Source: Chryseobacterium rhizosphaerae (GTDB taxonomy: Bacteria > Bacteroidota > Bacteroidia > Flavobacteriales > Weeksellaceae). From it: a stretch of DNA of 64,000 nt. The translations under genes were made by a program, and so were the position numbers. Shown piece after piece: positions 62,742-64,000 of the stretch (position 1 is the stretch's first letter; every line of letters begins with the position of its first letter). The notes beneath the pieces were generated by a model. The model was given only the letters and a program-made list of their open reading frames with translations. It was not told the origin of the DNA and did no database searches. Location: assembly GCF_003385455.1 (NCBI RefSeq), contig NZ_QNUF01000028.1, forward strand, positions 1-64,000. Reading direction: 5' to 3'.

Positions 62742-62784
62742 AATAAAAACTCAGCGGTTTCAAAGAAACCGCTGAGTTTTTATT
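62742..62784 (+). terminator. Strong intrinsic terminator
   Basis: A 19-bp perfect stem (AATAAAAACTCAGCGGTTT and its complement) with a 5-base loop closes the 60553-62677 series. The region from 62785 to 63085 is very AT-rich and holds no gene. Confidence 0.88.
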
Positions 62785-63085
62785 TATGAAATTAGCTGAT
62801 TGTAAACCAGGATTCTCTGTATGGATCTACTATAGTTTTGATGGTTAATGAGTTGTGTATTTTTATTAATTAAAACGCAAATAAATTAATAAATACAATG
62901 GTTTATTTTTAAATGTTGAATAAAATATTAATTAATTTCTTAATATTTGTTAATATTTTTATTTTGAACATATACCCTTTATTGTATGTGTTTAATATTT
63001 GTTATTCTATAATTATTTGATTTTGTTTATGTTATTTGTTGTTTTTAAAGCGTTAAGAGAGTCGGTTTTTTAATTTATATTTAAC

Positions 63086-63093
63086 TAATTTTG
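63086..63093 (+). promoter_or_regulatory. -7 promoter box of the beta-barrel gene
   Basis: TAATTTTG fits TAnnTTTG, 47 bases before the start of the outer-membrane protein gene. Confidence 0.45.
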
Positions 63094-63139
63094 TGATTTG
63101 GCATATTAATTGTTAATAAATGCTTAAAATTCAAAACAA

Positions 63140-63742
63140 ATGAAAAAAATCTTAGTTATGACTGCTATTGCAGTATTCGGAATGGTAAGTGCTCAGAAAA
63201 ATTCCTTGTTAGTAGGTGGAAACATTGGGTATAGTAATAACAATAATAAATTCATGGGTGATAAAGTATCCAGTACCGAAGCGTTTACTTTTACTCCAAC
63301 GGTAGGTTATCAGTTCCATAAAAATTGGACAATAGGTATCAATTCTGTTATTACTTCCGGGAAGCAAGAAGAAGTTTTTAATAATAATCCTGCTACCTTG
63401 AAAACCAACGAGTTTGCTATTGGGCCATTCGTTCGTTATGCAGTTCCTTTGGGTGATATTTTCGCTGTTTATGGAGATTTAGGTGCTGGTTACCAAAATC
63501 AGAATATGAAAACAACTACTTTGGGTTCTACCAGTGAAGTGAAATCTAACGGGTTTTATACCAGCTTTACCCCTGCATTATTTATCAACTTCAAGAATGG
63601 ATTTGGACTAAACTTCAATATTGGAGGAATTAAATACAGCCATTTAAAAGCAGATAGCATTGATGCTACCAGCAGCAATTTCAATCTTTCTTTCGGAAAA
63701 GAAGTAGGAGTAGGAATCTCTAAAAACTTTGGATTGAAATAG
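63140..63742 (+). CDS. Outer-membrane beta-barrel protein
   Basis: A 200-aa protein with a signal peptide (MKKILVMTAIAVFGMVSAQ) and eight or so amphipathic strands (LLVGGNIGYSNNNNK, FTPTVGYQFHKNWTIGINSV, FAIGPFVRYAVPLGDIFAVY, LGAGYQNQN, FTPALFINFKNGFGLNFNIG), ending GVGISKNFGLK. This is the small OmpA/OmpX-like porin-family barrel common in Flavobacteriia. It stands alone with its own terminator. A specific function cannot be read. Confidence 0.85.
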   Translation: MKKILVMTAIAVFGMVSAQKNSLLVGGNIGYSNNNNKFMGDKVSSTEAFTFTPTVGYQFHKNWTIGINSVITSGKQEEVFNNNPATLKTNEFAIGPFVRYAVPLGDIFAVYGDLGAGYQNQNMKTTTLGSTSEVKSNGFYTSFTPALFINFKNGFGLNFNIGGIKYSHLKADSIDATSSNFNLSFGKEVGVGISKNFGLK

Positions 63743-63763
63743 TTATTGTAGAAAAAAAATAAT

Positions 63764-63790
63764 AAAGCCGTCTCACTGAGACGGCTTTGT
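63764..63790. terminator. Bidirectional terminator
   Basis: AAAGCCGTCTC and GAGACGGCTTT form an 11-bp stem with a 3-base loop, between the beta-barrel gene and the convergent transketolase gene. Confidence 0.88.
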
Positions 63791-63811
63791 TTTATAATTG
63801 AAAAGACTTTC

Positions 63812-64000
63812 CTAGTTAGCTAAGATTCTTTTTACGGCTTCTTTTACTGCTTCAGCATCAATTTTATACTTCTTCATCAGTTCAGCAGGCGTTGCAGATT
63901 CTCCAAAAGTATCATTTACGGCCACAAATTCCTGTCTTGTAGGTCTTTTTCTTGCAAGCATTCCCGCAACAGACTCTCCTAAACCACCAAGGTAGTTATG
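63812..64000 (-). CDS. Transketolase, C-terminal part (partial)
   Basis: The last 62 codons of a leftward gene that runs off the window: HNYLGGLGESVAGMLARKRP, then VAVNDTFGESATPAELMKKY and a final helical tail. The GGLGE and NDTFGES-A-ELMKKY pattern is the C-terminal domain of transketolase, or of the smaller C-terminal subunit in split enzymes. It transfers two-carbon units between sugar phosphates with thiamine diphosphate. Whether the full gene or the split form is present cannot be seen. Confidence 0.85.
   Translation of the reverse strand, partial: HNYLGGLGESVAGMLARKRPTRQEFVAVNDTFGESATPAELMKKYKIDAEAVKEAVKRILAN

Overview
The window looks like a chromosomal segment of a Flavobacteriia member, most likely Chryseobacterium or a close relative. 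The evidence is low GC, many TAnnTTTG-type -7 promoter boxes, a gldKLMN type IX secretion core, SPII lipoproteins beginning MKK..., TonB receptors with carboxypeptidase-like N-domains, a DUF4270-glmS cluster and a grasp-with-spasm RiPP operon. Assignments come from motif and family recognition by eye; no database search was run.

Layout. 0-4.7 kb: the outer end of an IS3-family element, an FKBP-like lipoprotein, an S4-domain protein, shikimate kinase (aroK), a tRNA-Lys/Leu/Lys cluster with its own promoter and terminator, panC, and a truncated glycogen-synthase-like protein. 4.7-13.2 kb: a DUF4270 lipoprotein, glmS, and gldK-gldL-gldM-gldN, the rotary motor and ring of the type IX secretion system. 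13.2-24 kb: an oxidoreductase, a SemiSWEET, small lipoproteins, a structural exoprotein and a complete RND efflux operon (adaptor, permease, outer-membrane channel). 24-30.2 kb: a TPR/AraC membrane-anchored regulator, a small lipoprotein and a compact RiPP locus with a 75-aa precursor, a radical SAM/SPASM maturase and two paralogous HxD...H proteins. 30-44 kb: an accessory and surface region with an M20 peptidase, a pectate-lyase-fold tailspike-like protein, a protein with no recognised family sharing the same promoter element, a DUF2490 protein, a TonB receptor, a DUF4198-like protein, DoxX, a purple acid phosphatase with a T9SS C-terminal signal, and a two-lobed aspartic protease next to an XRE regulator. 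44-55.5 kb: housekeeping genes (tRNA-Ser, asparaginase, TrmH-family methyltransferase, rsmE, tsaD, a very long TamB-like gene, an Lrp/AsnC regulator). 55.5-60 kb: a grasp-with-spasm graspetide-type operon read leftwards. 60.5-64 kb: DUF4303 and DMP19-like proteins, two small membrane proteins, an outer-membrane beta-barrel and the end of a transketolase subunit.

The two most interesting regions are the RiPP loci. The first (26924-30158) combines an FxsB/XyeB-like SPASM maturase with two tandem proteins that carry an Fe(II)/2-oxoglutarate-type HxD...H pattern. Its precursor ends in aromatic-X-basic triplets (Y-S-K, F-L-R), which fits three-residue cyclophane formation followed by hydroxylation or another oxidation. 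The second (55503-59945) is a grasp-with-spasm operon built from two tandem modules (small peptide, DUF6624 lipoprotein, ATP-grasp ligase). The ATP-grasp of the second module survives only as a frameshifted stub of about 170 bp, which I found in the gap before the SPASM gene. A second decayed duplicate, of the aspartic protease promoter and start, lies at 39403-39537.

Functional links: GldKLMN would export the CTD-bearing phosphatase. The precursors have no dedicated transporter in the window, so export must rely on genes elsewhere.
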